Positions 49,654 through 61,600 of a stretch of DNA of 64,000 nucleotides are shown here, piece after piece. Within the stretch, counting starts at the first letter, position 1. Every line of letters starts with the position of its first letter. A program made the translations under genes and the position numbers. The notes beneath the pieces are model-generated. The model saw only the letters and a list, made by a program, of their open reading frames with translations, was not told where the DNA came from and made no database searches. Source of the stretch: Sphagnum compactum (Eukaryota > Bryophyta > Sphagnopsida > Sphagnales); the NCBI GenBank assembly GCA_965153455.1, contig OZ234496.1, positions 20,080,304 to 20,144,303 of the forward strand, in the 5' to 3' direction.

Positions 49654-49733
49654 TTTGTTATTTTAAGGCACTTTATCAAGCAAAAATTTCTCCTTTGTTA
49701 TTTTAAGGCACTTTATCAAGCAAAATTTCTCTT
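49654..49733. repeat. Tandem duplication of 40 bp
   Basis: TTTGTTATTTTAAGGCACTT followed by TATCAAGCAAAA occurs at 49654 and again at 49694 with almost no change, so it is recent. Confidence 0.9.
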
Positions 49734-52700
49734 AGGGTTTGTGGGGTTTGCCACATAAGATCTTGATGCCATGGGAATTACAACATAAGATCTTTGTCGA
49801 AATTTTGTTGCACTCCATGTTTTGTCATGTAAGGGGAGGCACTTTAGTCAAGGCATTACACCCTTGAACTCCATTTCCTTTTCAAGGACCATAACCATAG
49901 TAAACTCACAAAGATGAATGAACTCACATAAATTGTAGGTGAAGAGGGAATTGCTTGAAAGTTGTTGTGAAAGCTTCGTGATTAGATTCACACCTTATGG
50001 GTCCCCCATTGACTTGCATAACTACATTTCCATGGTGAGTTTGAACAAGTTGCATTCCATGTGTCCAATGAAATGTTTGTTGCGAGGTTTAATAATTCAA
50101 TGATCAATCGTTGATGCACACTTAGTCACACGATATGTATGTTTGAACTTATTCATGTGTCTTTTGAAAATGTCCTCGTAATTGAAAGTTTGGTCCATTT
50201 CTTCCAAAAAAAAATCCTTGCACTTTGGTTCAACTAATATTCACGATTTGTCATAATTTAGAATTGTTTGTCCAATTCCAAAACCAATTAATTAACAACT
50301 TGAGGGCATTCAGATTTTACGCTCAAAATGTCTACTTCAAAATTTGCTTATGTCACCAAAATGTGCTAAAAGTTATCAGCTTCTTCACAATGTGCCATGT
50401 ATGATTGGCCCATGATCTTAAAGGAAAAGTGTCAAGGCTAGGATTAGGGTCAAAATGTCAATATGAAATTGTTTTGTAATTAGAATTAACAACCGAATCC
50501 ATAAAATGAGGAAATTGTTATGATGCTTAGACAATTGCCTTGCAATAATGCATAATCTCACATATCTACTTGAAAAATTTTAGTGCCAACAATGAAGTTG
50601 TAAACAAAAACATGTCTTATTTGGGCAAACTTATCAATAAATTGATTAATTTTAGCAGAGATGTGATAGAAGGTAAGGTTAAAATTGTTTCAATTTCAAT
50701 TAAAAGATTGATGTTCTTCACTATAACTACCAAGTATAACTCCCACCTTGTTGAAGGGCTCCAAGGTGTTGCTCTAATGTGGTTTTTGACAATTCTTAAA
50801 AAAATTAAAGCCTTTATTTTTATGGTGTCAACAAGTTTTGTAAATTCAAGAGGTCATTTTGAAGAGTTTGAAACATATGGGTGCATTCCTTGTAAGAGGT
50901 TTTCTATCTTGCCCGCCATCACCAATGAAAACAAACTTTGGACTATTAAGTTAATGCAACCAACCATGTAATGACGACTAATTAAGTAGGGAACATAGAA
51001 GAATCATATTGGTTCCTTGGAATAAAAACATTCCATGAATGCCCATACATAAAAATTGCTTTCCAAATTTGATCTACATTCAATTCACGGGTGCAATTAT
51101 GAATCAATGAGCCAATTTGTTTATTTTGTTTCAAAGGACTATAGACCTTTTGACCCCCAAAAAAAAAACATTCATAGAAAGGAATTATTGAATAATTTAA
51201 TTTTTTAAATTATTATTTTTACTTACTATAAATTTTTCAATATATCACTTTTTTTGATTAATCATTTTTTAATAACTATGATTTTATAAAAATGTAAAAT
51301 TTGCACTAGATTTTTATGTTTTGTCTTGAAAAATGATCATAATTTGAAATCATGTTAAAGCATGTTAATTACTTTGAGGTTTATTTTTTTGTATTGTAAG
51401 TTACAATTTTGTTTTGGACACCATTTACATTGCATCACATTTACATCTCATAAAGGATTCATGAACATCGAATAGACCCAAAATTTCAAAAATTTTGGAA
51501 AAACATCAAACTATAGATTCTTTATATTTTGTGTGATTTTTATGTGTCTAACAATCCCCATTATTATAGAAAAATTCAACATTAAAGAGTTTGTATATTA
51601 TGGAAATTAAGAGACCCTTTGTGAAATTAGTAATCTTTGATGGAACACCTGCTCAACTTTATAAGTCCTTTGTTTAAATCAAAATTCAAAATCAAAAAAT
51701 TCGATGGTTCAATTTAGATTTCCCAACATCTATATTAATCATAAAATATAACTTGCCATGATTAACATGTCATTAAAGGGGCACCACATAAGTGTATTTT
51801 TAAAAATGCAATTTTGAACATGATTTGACATGATTTTTGATTCATTGTTTCATGTTTTTACCCCCAACCCAATACCATAAATTCAGTAAATATGATGAAC
51901 TTGATAATGTTATAAGCGTTGCCACCTTCAACAACATGATCTTATGTGAAAATGTAATAAGGGAAATCTTAAATAATTCTTGCAACATACACATAGATAG
52001 AAAATCAATTTAGGTCATTGTATTAATTATGATCGCACTAATAAACTTAACTAAAATTAAAATAGTTACTTTGGTGGTTATTATTGAAACCCTTTCCATA
52101 ACACTAGATGTATCCCACCCCACCCAATTTAACGAATGTTTCCTTGGAAAATTAGGCACCTTTAGATATGCAAAATTTTTTTGGGTCTTCAATATTTTCA
52201 TCATTAATAATAAGGAACTTTCAAATAAAATTTGAAAAATTAAGCATATAAACAAAGCTAAAAACATTTCCACTTTATAGTTATTTTATGGCAAAATTGT
52301 TGTACCGTTGTACGATTTCTTTGTCAAGTTGCATGAAAGAATGTTGACCTTTTTCAAAGATAATACCCACTACAATACCAATAGGCATGAAAACTTTGCA
52401 TTCTTTCTTTCTAATTTGTTTTCAAATTGAGTCAAGTTTGAGGACAAGGAGCTTCTTTCTTTCTTGAATTTTTGTACTTGAACTTTACAGTGCATTTGAT
52501 TCTACCAATGGAAGTTTGCATGCCCAAAAGTCTTGGAAACTCATTTTTAAGTCATATGTTCTCTTCCAAGTAAGTTTTAAATTAACCTTGACCATGGAGG
52601 ATCAACTATAGGACTTTCAAGTTCAACTATCAATATGATGGGTTTGTTTTAAAAAACTTCATTAGTCAAAATTTACATTTTATTAGTGAAAAAATACTTG

Positions 52701-55700
52701 AAAAATTGTAACCAACAAGGGGTTTCAATGGAACCATTGATTACATTCAAGTTTAAAATGTGAATGGCATTATCAAACTTAAACAAAATTACAATTTGTC
52801 ACCAAAAAAACATGCAAATGAAACATGTACCTTTAAACCTTAATTCTTGAACTTCGAGAATTTAACACCACTTGAGAGTTTTCAACCCCAACCACAAAAT
52901 CATACAACTCAAAGATTCAAGTAAGCTATGAATGTTAGAAAATTAAGACCTTTATGTAAACTTAAAAAATCAAGCAGTTACAATACCTTACAAGCATGAG
53001 GAATTAATATTCAAGATTTAGGATCATCATGCAAGTTGCGATGTGCACCCGAAGGCTTGCCACAAGGTATTAATGTAAACTTTTTGACATAAGGCATAGT
53101 AGAAGACATGAAAACCTTGGCCATGAACACATGTCAAAATTAAAAGGCTTTGTGGAAGCTCCAAAATAAGATTAAAACAAATTCTTAAATTGAGCTTTTG
53201 GTCATATCAAACTACACATATTAAGAAGAAACACTAAAATAAAAACTGAAATTTACAATTGATTAATCCTTGTGGCTATTTTTTATTCACATGCAACATT
53301 TGTAACTAAAATCCTTATAATTGCATAAGTGAAGTGGTAAAAATGACCATAATCACATATGACATTACATTAACAAATTGATGTCATTGAATTTCGAATA
53401 AGGCTTATGGTCAACATATATGATTTCATCCATTGACCAAACTACGACTTACACTACTATTTTATGACTATTTTGATAATAGGCATACTAATGGGCATTG
53501 TTTACATCAATCAACAAATAATGTTTAAATCCATTAGTCAATGAAAACCCATGTGGAACTATAAAAGTTAACCAAATGTTGGGTTGTGGTGTGGGCTTAT
53601 TCACAGTTGGGGTTCCAAAAAAAGGGAAAAGGACTTTAGGACTTTTATGGTGTTAATTTTTTCAAATAACATTTACTCGAAACAAATTTAAGTGAGAAAA
53701 TTGAACAGTCCAATTTAAGATAATTCATGTGACAATGGTGAGTTTTCAATTCCTTTTCAAATTACATCAAAGTGTTGTTTTTTCTTGGGAGTCCCAAAAT
53801 TGTTAAGTTATGAAACCTAACACTTTGGGGCTCATAAATTGTTAATTTGCTTTTGATTTGAAAACTTTCAAAAGACAAACTATATATTTTGAAAAGAAAT
53901 TTTCAATGACATATCAAGCTCTTGAATTGGAGTTAATTTGACCACTTTGTAGGATGATTAAATGGTTAAAAACCATTTTGGCAATTAAATTCTCGACCTT
54001 TCAAATGACCAAACTTGTTTTTCAAACCTTTATTTCGGGAATGCAATCATATTTTACTTTCGAAAACATTTTTAACAATCTAAACTTGCCCAATTTCAAC
54101 AAATTTTGATTCTTTAAACCTTGATTTAAATATTCAAAACACCAAAGGACTCCCAATTCCTAAATAAGGAGTTCAACTTGGGAATCTTGGGAAGGTCTCC
54201 CATTGATTTTCACCCATTTCCTTCATGTGGGAATGTGTTTGCATTCATTTCATTAACTTCATGTTTTAATCCTTTATTCAACCAAATCCAATTTATAAAT
54301 CTTTGGTTTATTTTCGTCCCAAGGATGACATTATGGTGCCCATTTGAGGAGTTGGTCATGCACTTAAACTGAGGTCACATTAATTGCACATAACATTATA
54401 TATATGTTTGTGTCACCAACATTTGCAAGGAAATTATAAGGTAGGATTTCACAAGTTGCGACCATTGTTGTTATCTTTTTTCCATAATCCACATTCAACA
54501 TTGCATGATGATATGAGCAATACATTTTTAAAAATATGCATAATACATTCATTCTTCAAGCTTATAGCTAAAAGTTTGACAAATAAATATGCATAAGATA
54601 ATCAAGGAAGCAACTAATATTAAGTTAAGAAACCATAGAGGTCTAGTGAAAGCATAACCTCTTAACATTGATGCATTTTGTGATTTAAGTGAAGAGAATC
54701 TTGTAGGGATGCAAAAGGGGTTGGGTCAAGGTATTGAATTAACTCATCCTTTGTACCCCCAAACTTATATTGAACAAACAAAATTTAACATTTGTGCATT
54801 CATGTATATTTGAGTTAGGGTGAATAAAAAAATGACAAGAAAAAAATCCTTTGAAAGTTCATTTTGGTGGTTTTTTTACATTGGGTCACAATGCGAGGGA
54901 TACCGAAATTATTAGTTTCAAAATTTAGTTCTATTAAAATATGAACACATCTAAAGGATGCCATAGAATAAGGCATGTAAGCAAATTACCGACATGAGCC
55001 ACTTTATTTTCAATGTGCTATGGACTTTTAAAAATGATTGATTTTTACCTAAAACAAAAATCCATAAGCTTTTGTAATTTAAACCATTTTGCATTAATAA
55101 TTAATTGCATATCTACATATTCAAGTCTATAACCTAAAAATGAATCCCTATTGACAAATCCCAAGACATACAATAACATACAACCATTGCAATCACACCC
55201 ATTATAAAAAAAATATCATTGCAACAACAAAAGTTGTCAACCTTAACATGTATGTTCCCACTTAAGCACATGCTAATAGTTATAGGCATTCATTTGGGCT
55301 CATCATCCAAGTTGAACCTTAGATTGAACATATGCAAAAAAAGGGAAGGCTCTAACCTTTGTCAAAGAAACAACTTAGATATTGTCGATTCATTAAGTCA
55401 CCAATTAAAACTTAAAAAAATTTCCCCTCCCAATGATTCATTATATAAAAAAGACATAAACATGCAAATCATCTTTTTTAGTAAAATATTAACCAAAAAC
55501 CACATTATGCATGTACATAACTCATATGATGCATTTTCACACCTTTAAATTTCATTAATTCAATTATGAATTTTATGTAAAAGACATGTGACACACCTTT
55601 AGGCATGTGAATTAATATTAATGATAATTTTCAATTTTGTGACAATGAAAGTTGAAACTTGTGACACATTCTTATGTTCATTGCAATTGGGTCAAAGTAA

Positions 55701-57329
55701 CGAAAGCTTTGAAAAGCTTAAGAGAAGCTATAATTTTTCACATTCAACTTTTGAACACCTTAATTACGCAATAATTAAAATGTGTGTAAATTAATTTGAA
55801 TTCAAATGATTGAAAACTCATCATAAATTCATCAATATATATTTCACCATGGTTTAAACCCATGAAAAAGAGATTTGACATAGCCTTTAGTTTTTCAAGT
55901 GTCAATCAAAAGTGATTTGCCTCCTCAAATCAACATTAAAATGATTGGGAATAATTTAAGCAAGTTGACTCCCAACTATTCAAATGGTCATATAATTGTT
56001 GCTAGAGATATTTGTTTTTCATATTATTGCTTTATTGTTCAAGACCTTTCTAATGGTCTAAATTGGTCCTCCAAAATTTGTTCCAAATAATTAAAACACT
56101 GTGAGATTTCAAACTCTCAATAAGTGAGAATTTCACTTGATACTGTTGGATTTTTTTCCATAAACAAGTCACACATTCATACACTTGTGTGAATGTTCAA
56201 GTCAAAGGATGTTTTGACCTCTTTCTCTATGTGCTTCCCTTGTTTTGCCCAAACCTTGGTAGTGAGCCCAATGTTAGGGTCATGACAATTTTATAGCTTT
56301 TTAGGGGAACATGACAAAAATGACAAAAATTCTTTAGATGCCCAAAGTTCAATCTCAAAATTGGGCACTTTATTAGTGATGTGAGTTTTGAACTTCATAA
56401 TTGGAGTCACAACAAAATTAGTTACATTTAAGGTTATTTTCTTATAACTTGCATCAACAAATTTGAAACATTATGTCAAAATTTTCAATTAAACATCATT
56501 TGCTCCCTACAAATTGCATTGTGAATATGCAAAAAAACATTGGAATGCTTTTATCTTGAATCTTTAAATGAACCTTAAGATCATGAAATGACCTTATTTC
56601 AAAGGAGTGTAATTTGTTTACTTATAGTTTTAGAGTTTTTTGAGGGGTATTAGTTCTTCCATTTGCAAAATTGATGTTGGGAATTTTTGGAGTTCTTTCT
56701 CTTGACACACAAATAATTTCCATTAGAGGACAAAAAACATCTTACTTGAAATCACACTTGAAAAGTTATTTTGAAAATTTTTGAATTTGTGAAATTGAAG
56801 AACCACAAGTCAACCTCCTTAAAAAAATGCAATAGAAAAATGAGAAAGGACCCTTCCTCAAAAGAATCAAATGTTTATAAATAAAAAAAATTTAACAAAA
56901 GAAAAAAATTTACTCACACAAGCCACATTTGAGATCCAAGCAACTAACGAACAAATGGGGTGTTCAACATGACCTTCATAACCTAATGAACAATTATTGG
57001 AGGAGTCTTTCCATTGAAGAACAATAGCTACATCTTCAAATGGTCTATTTGCTTTTCATTAGCATGACCTTCCCAAGTTAAAAATGTAGCTATTCGTGTA
57101 ACTTACCTTCCTTTTCACTAGCACTAAATGCCCATGCTGAAGGTGTAGCTTAAGGGGTGTAACTTGCAAGAAGGTATTACAAAATTTGAATTACAAATTT
57201 AGAACACCTGAAACCAAAATCAAAAAGTTAAATTACAAAATTGAAGGTGAAACTCCTCAATAGAATTACATGTTTTAAGACATGAAAAAAAAGGCAAAAG
57301 AAGACTTTACAATAGTGGGCATGATTGTA
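49734..57329. other. Long AT-rich gene-free tract
   Basis: About 7.6 kb with no recognisable coding sequence. The longest frame (50570-50971, 133 codons) has low-complexity AT-driven composition and no domain. No repeats stand out by eye. Confidence 0.5.
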
Positions 57330-58440
57330 AAGATCATGACAAAAACTTTAAAATAGAGTCACAAAAATTGATCATTAGTATTTAGTGGGTTTTTGGTGCT
57401 TGACCCACTGAAGTGGCATTTTAGGACTCGAGTTAGCAACAATTATACTCATTGGTTTGCTATCAGGGCTAAGGTTTGTTGGTGCCAAACCCTAGTCAAA
57501 CCTTTGAAGTTGGAGGGGACAACTTCACAATGGAAAGACACCCTTTTAACAACATATAGAAGAAAAAACTCTACAATCGTGTGCATGGTCACATTGAGGT
57601 GATCCATGACAAAGGCTCTAGAATAGAGCCATAAAAGTGGCTCATTAAGTGTTTGGTGACTTCTCAATGCTTGATGCACAAAAGTGGTACAATTTCACAA
57701 TGGAAAGACACCCTTTTAACAAAATGAGGTTCTGGTAACCCGTGGCTACGCCACTCCAGCCACCCGTGGCACCTTGCCCGGCCCCCCGCAGCAGCTGCCT
57801 TGACCGCTGTTTTTTTTGGCCTCTCTGAGGACCTTGTTTCAGGACCCTAACGACGGGTTTTCTTTTTGAGGACCTCGTTTCAGGTCCCCAACGACGGGGT
57901 TTCTTTCTGGGAACCTTGTTTCAGGTCCCTCTCGAGGTCTGGATCGAGTATTGAGAATCTCGATTCAGGTCCTTTACCGAGGATTTTGGCCACCTCGGTT
58001 CAGGTCCTCGAAGGTTTTGAAGACCTCGCTCGTTTCAGAACCTCATCTTGTTTTTCTTCTTCTTCTTGGGGATGTGGTTTAGGGGTTTAAGACAGACAGA
58101 CACCACGTTTGCTTTTATATATAAGATATAGAAGAGGAAACTCCACAATCATGCGCATGGTCACATTGAGGTGATCCATGACAAAGACTTTAGAATGGAG
58201 CCATAAAAGTGGCTCACAAAGTGTTTGGTGACTTCTCAATGCTTGATGCACAAAAATGGTACAACTTCACAATGCAAAGACACCCTTTTAACATATAGAA
58301 AAGAAAACTCTACAATCGTGCGTGTGGTCACATTGAGGTGAACCACGACAAAGACTCTAGAATAGAGCCACAAAAGTGGCTCATTAGTGTTAGGTGGTTT
58401 TTGAGTGCTTGATCCACTAAAATGGCCTTTTATGCATCGG
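57330..58440. repeat. 170-bp tandem array upstream of Snu114/CLO
   Basis: Full units start AATGGAAAGACACCCTTTTA at 57529, 57699 and (as AATGCAAAG) about 58270; a partial, diverged unit lies at 57330-57440. Unit 2 is split by the Helitron-like element at 57723-58126. Landmarks in each unit are GGTCACATTGAGGTGA, AGAATAGAGCCA and AAAAGTGGCTCA. The sequence after the first partial unit (57430-57480) also resembles that after the last (58413-58490), so a larger segment was duplicated. Confidence 0.85.
57723..58126 (-). mobile_element. Non-autonomous Helitron-like element 2
   Basis: On the minus strand it starts TCTTATATATAAAAGC after an A, as element 1 does, and near its 3' end has a perfect hairpin GTGGC GTA GCCAC (57742-57754) followed by GGGTTACC, like the hairpin plus GGGTACCC of element 1. 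The exact last bases do not read CTRR. The interior is GC-rich and built of variants of GACCTCGTTTCAGGTCCC. Neighbouring units of the tandem array give the empty site, which fits insertion between A and T with no target duplication, as expected for Helitrons. Confidence 0.65.
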
Positions 58441-58468
58441 GTGAACACCAACTGTAGCTAGTTTGCTA

Positions 58469-58483
58469 TTAGGGTTAGGGTTT
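58469..58483 (+). promoter_or_regulatory. Telo-box-like element upstream of Snu114/CLO
   Basis: TTAGGGTTAGGGTTT lies about 185 bp before the start codon. Telo boxes (AAACCCTAA and its complement) are common near transcription starts of plant genes for the translation and RNA machinery. The role here is inferred. Confidence 0.5.
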
Positions 58484-58665
58484 GGAGCCCGTTGTCTTTT
58501 CTGCGTTTTCGGTTTGCCAACAGTGTCACGTTGTTGCTGTTGCTTTGTGCAGGCGGTTCCCCAGCGGCGTTTTGTGATTTTCTGGCTGCTGTGCGACGTT
58601 CTCTCTATTGTCTGTGGCTCCATTGGCATAAGCCTTTTTTGCGTGAGTTCGTTTTGTGAAGAGCT

Positions 58666-61600
58666 ATGGATGAGAGCTTGTACGACGAGTTCGGTAACTA
58701 CATAGGGCCGGATATAGAGTCCGACGATGACGAGTCGTTGCAGGAAGAAGAGGAGGAAGAGGATCCTGGAATGCATGCCGAGAATGGTCATGTAGACGGC
58801 GACGAAGCTTGGCTCACTCGTGTGGATGGCGTGGACCATGCAGCTGGAGATGACGACATGGACACGGATGGCGCAGTGGTGCTCGCAGAGGACAAGAAGT
58901 ACTACCCCACGGCTGTCGAGGTTTACGGCGACGACGTGGAGACTCTGGTCATGGATGAAGATGCGCAACCGCTGGAAGAACCGATTATCAAGCCGATCAA
59001 GCTCAAGAAGTTTGAGGTCGTGGCCAAGGAGGTGGCAACGTATGTGTCCACGGAGTTTCTCCTCGGGTTGATGAAAAACCCGGCATTGATCAGGAACGTG
59101 GCTTTGATAGGCCACATTCACCACGGCAAGACGCTCTTCATGGACATGCTCATCGAGCAGACGCACCACTTAAAGACCCTAGACCAGAACAGCGAGAAGC
59201 ACTTGCGGTATACTGATACAAGGATTGACGAACAAGAGCGTCAGATTTCCATCAAGACTGTGCCAATGTCACTTGTACTCGAGGACAGTGTGGGCAAATC
59301 CTACCTCTGCAACATCATGGATACCCCAGGACATGTGAATTTCTCGGACGAAATGACTGCAGCATTGCGGCTGGCAGATGGAGCTGTTCTTGTGGTGGAT
59401 GCTGTCGAAGGCGTCATGGTGCAAATACCTTCTTCCTTAGGGTTTCTGTTCTCCTTAGGGTTCAGGGTTTAAGGGTCTTGAGAGTAATGCACTTGCAAAT
59501 CCCTTCTTCCTTGGTGTTTCTGTTCTCTTTAGGGTTCAGGGTTTAAGGGTCTTGAGAATAATGGACTTGCATTTGATCACTTGCACAAATGCCATCACCT
59601 TCTGAATGACATATTCTTAGGGTTAAGGTTCTAGGTTCAGGAGGCAATCCATACTTGCCCTGCAAGGAAATTACACAACTTCATTTGAAAACTGTGGTCT
59701 TGTGGGGCTCATTTGGGAACGTGCAGGTGAATACAGAGAGGTCAATCCGGCATGCAATGCAAGAGCGGTTGCCAATTGTGGTTGTAATTAATAAGGTGGG
59801 CACTCCACATTGCAAACCTCATCTTTAACATTGTATGAAAATTGTGGTATATAAACAGTTCTTGTTCAGAAGAGCTCAAACCATGTGAAAGCGTTGTGTT
59901 TTGTGGTGATGCAAGGTTGACAGACTAATCACTGAGCTGAAGCTTCCACCCACGGATGCTTACCACAAGCTGCGGCACACTTTGGAGGAGATCAACAGCC
60001 TCATATCGGCATTCTCTACCGGTGCAGAGGGATTTCCTGTTGTGGATCCAGTACTTGGAAATGTGTGCTTTGCCAGTGCTACTGCAGGCTGGTCTTTCAC
60101 ACTTCTATCTTTTGCTAAACTCTATGTGAAACTACATGGGATTCCATTTGATGCTACGAAATTTGCCTCTCGTCTCTGGGGTGATCTCTATTACCACCCA
60201 GACACACGGACATTCAAACGCAAAGCACCCACAAACGGTGGAGAGCGATCATTTGTGCAGTTCATCCTAGAACCTCTGTACAAGATCTACAGTCAGGTCA
60301 GTAAGTTGATGCTTTGTGATCTCAGTCTCAGACTCCTGAAATGAACAGTTCATGGTGGATACTTCATTCGGAAATCAGAGCATCTGTTTGTTGCACTGTC
60401 AGGTTGTGGGAGAGCACAGGAAAAGTGTTGAGAACACACTAGAGGAGCTGGGTGTTACCCTAAGCAATGCAGCATACAAGCTGAATGTGAAGCCTCTTTT
60501 GAAGTTAGCCTGCAGTGCAGTGTTTGGGTCAGCTTCAGGATTCACTGACATGCTAGTGCACCATATCCCATCAGCCAAAGATGCAGCACCAACAAAAGTT
60601 GAGCACACTTACACTGGCCCACAGGACTCTCTCATAGCCAAATCAATACGGGAGTGTGATGCCACAGGACCGCTCATGGTCAACATTACCAAGCTTTACC
60701 CTAAAGCTGACTGCAGTGTTTTTGACTCTTTTGGGAGGGTTGTTAGTGGAACTATACGCACAGGCCAATCTGTTCGAGTATTGGGAGAAGGGTACTCACC
60801 TGATGATGAAGAGGACATGGCTGTGAAGGAAGTGACAAAGCTTTGGGTCTACCAGTCCCGCTACCGAATTCCTGTTTCAACAGCGCCTGCAGGATCATGG
60901 GTTCTGATCGAAGGAGTTGATGCTTCCATCACCAAGACAGCAACACTTTGTCCTGAGTTTCTGGGTGAGGATGTTTACATATTCCGGCCATTGCAGTTCA
61001 ACACACTCTCCGTGGTGAAGACTGCAACAGAACCATTGAATCCAAGTGAGCTGCCCAAAATGGTGGAGGGCCTGCGGAAGATCAGTAAGAGCTACCCTCT
61101 TGCCATCACCAAGGTTGAGGAGTCTGGGGAGCACACAATATTAGGCACTGGTGAAATCTTTCTTGATTCTATCATGAAAGACCTCCGTGAGCTCTACTCA
61201 GAAGTGGAAGTGAAGGTGACCCATTTATGACCCTGGATGCTTGTCTGCCTTGTCAGCACAGTCTATGACCATTTGGATGGCAATCCAGTAACATAACAAG
61301 AAGTTTGTTGACCTGTTCTTTCCTAAGAAGAAATTCTGGTGGGGTCATGTTACATTAACTGTAGTGCTAATTCTGCTTGTCTCTTTTTGGCTGATGCCGT
61401 CAAAAGAGGAACTCAATTTCTCAGCAATTAGTGACTGGTGTGGTGGTTTGATCAGGTGGCAGATCCTGTTGTTTCTTTCTGTGAGACTGTGGTTGAGACA
61501 TCTTCACTGAAGTGTTTTGCAGAGACACCAAACAAGAAGAACAAGCTAACTATGGTAACCCTTTCTATCATGAAGTCTTAAGACACTCTCATACATTAAT

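Noticed and set aside
50570-50971. 133-codon plus-strand frame in the AT-rich tract
   Set aside because: Low-complexity AT-driven composition, no domain, no neighbouring exons.
58417-59169. 250-codon minus-strand frame
   Set aside because: It is antisense to exon 1 of Snu114/CLO, whose plus-strand reading is conserved over its full length.
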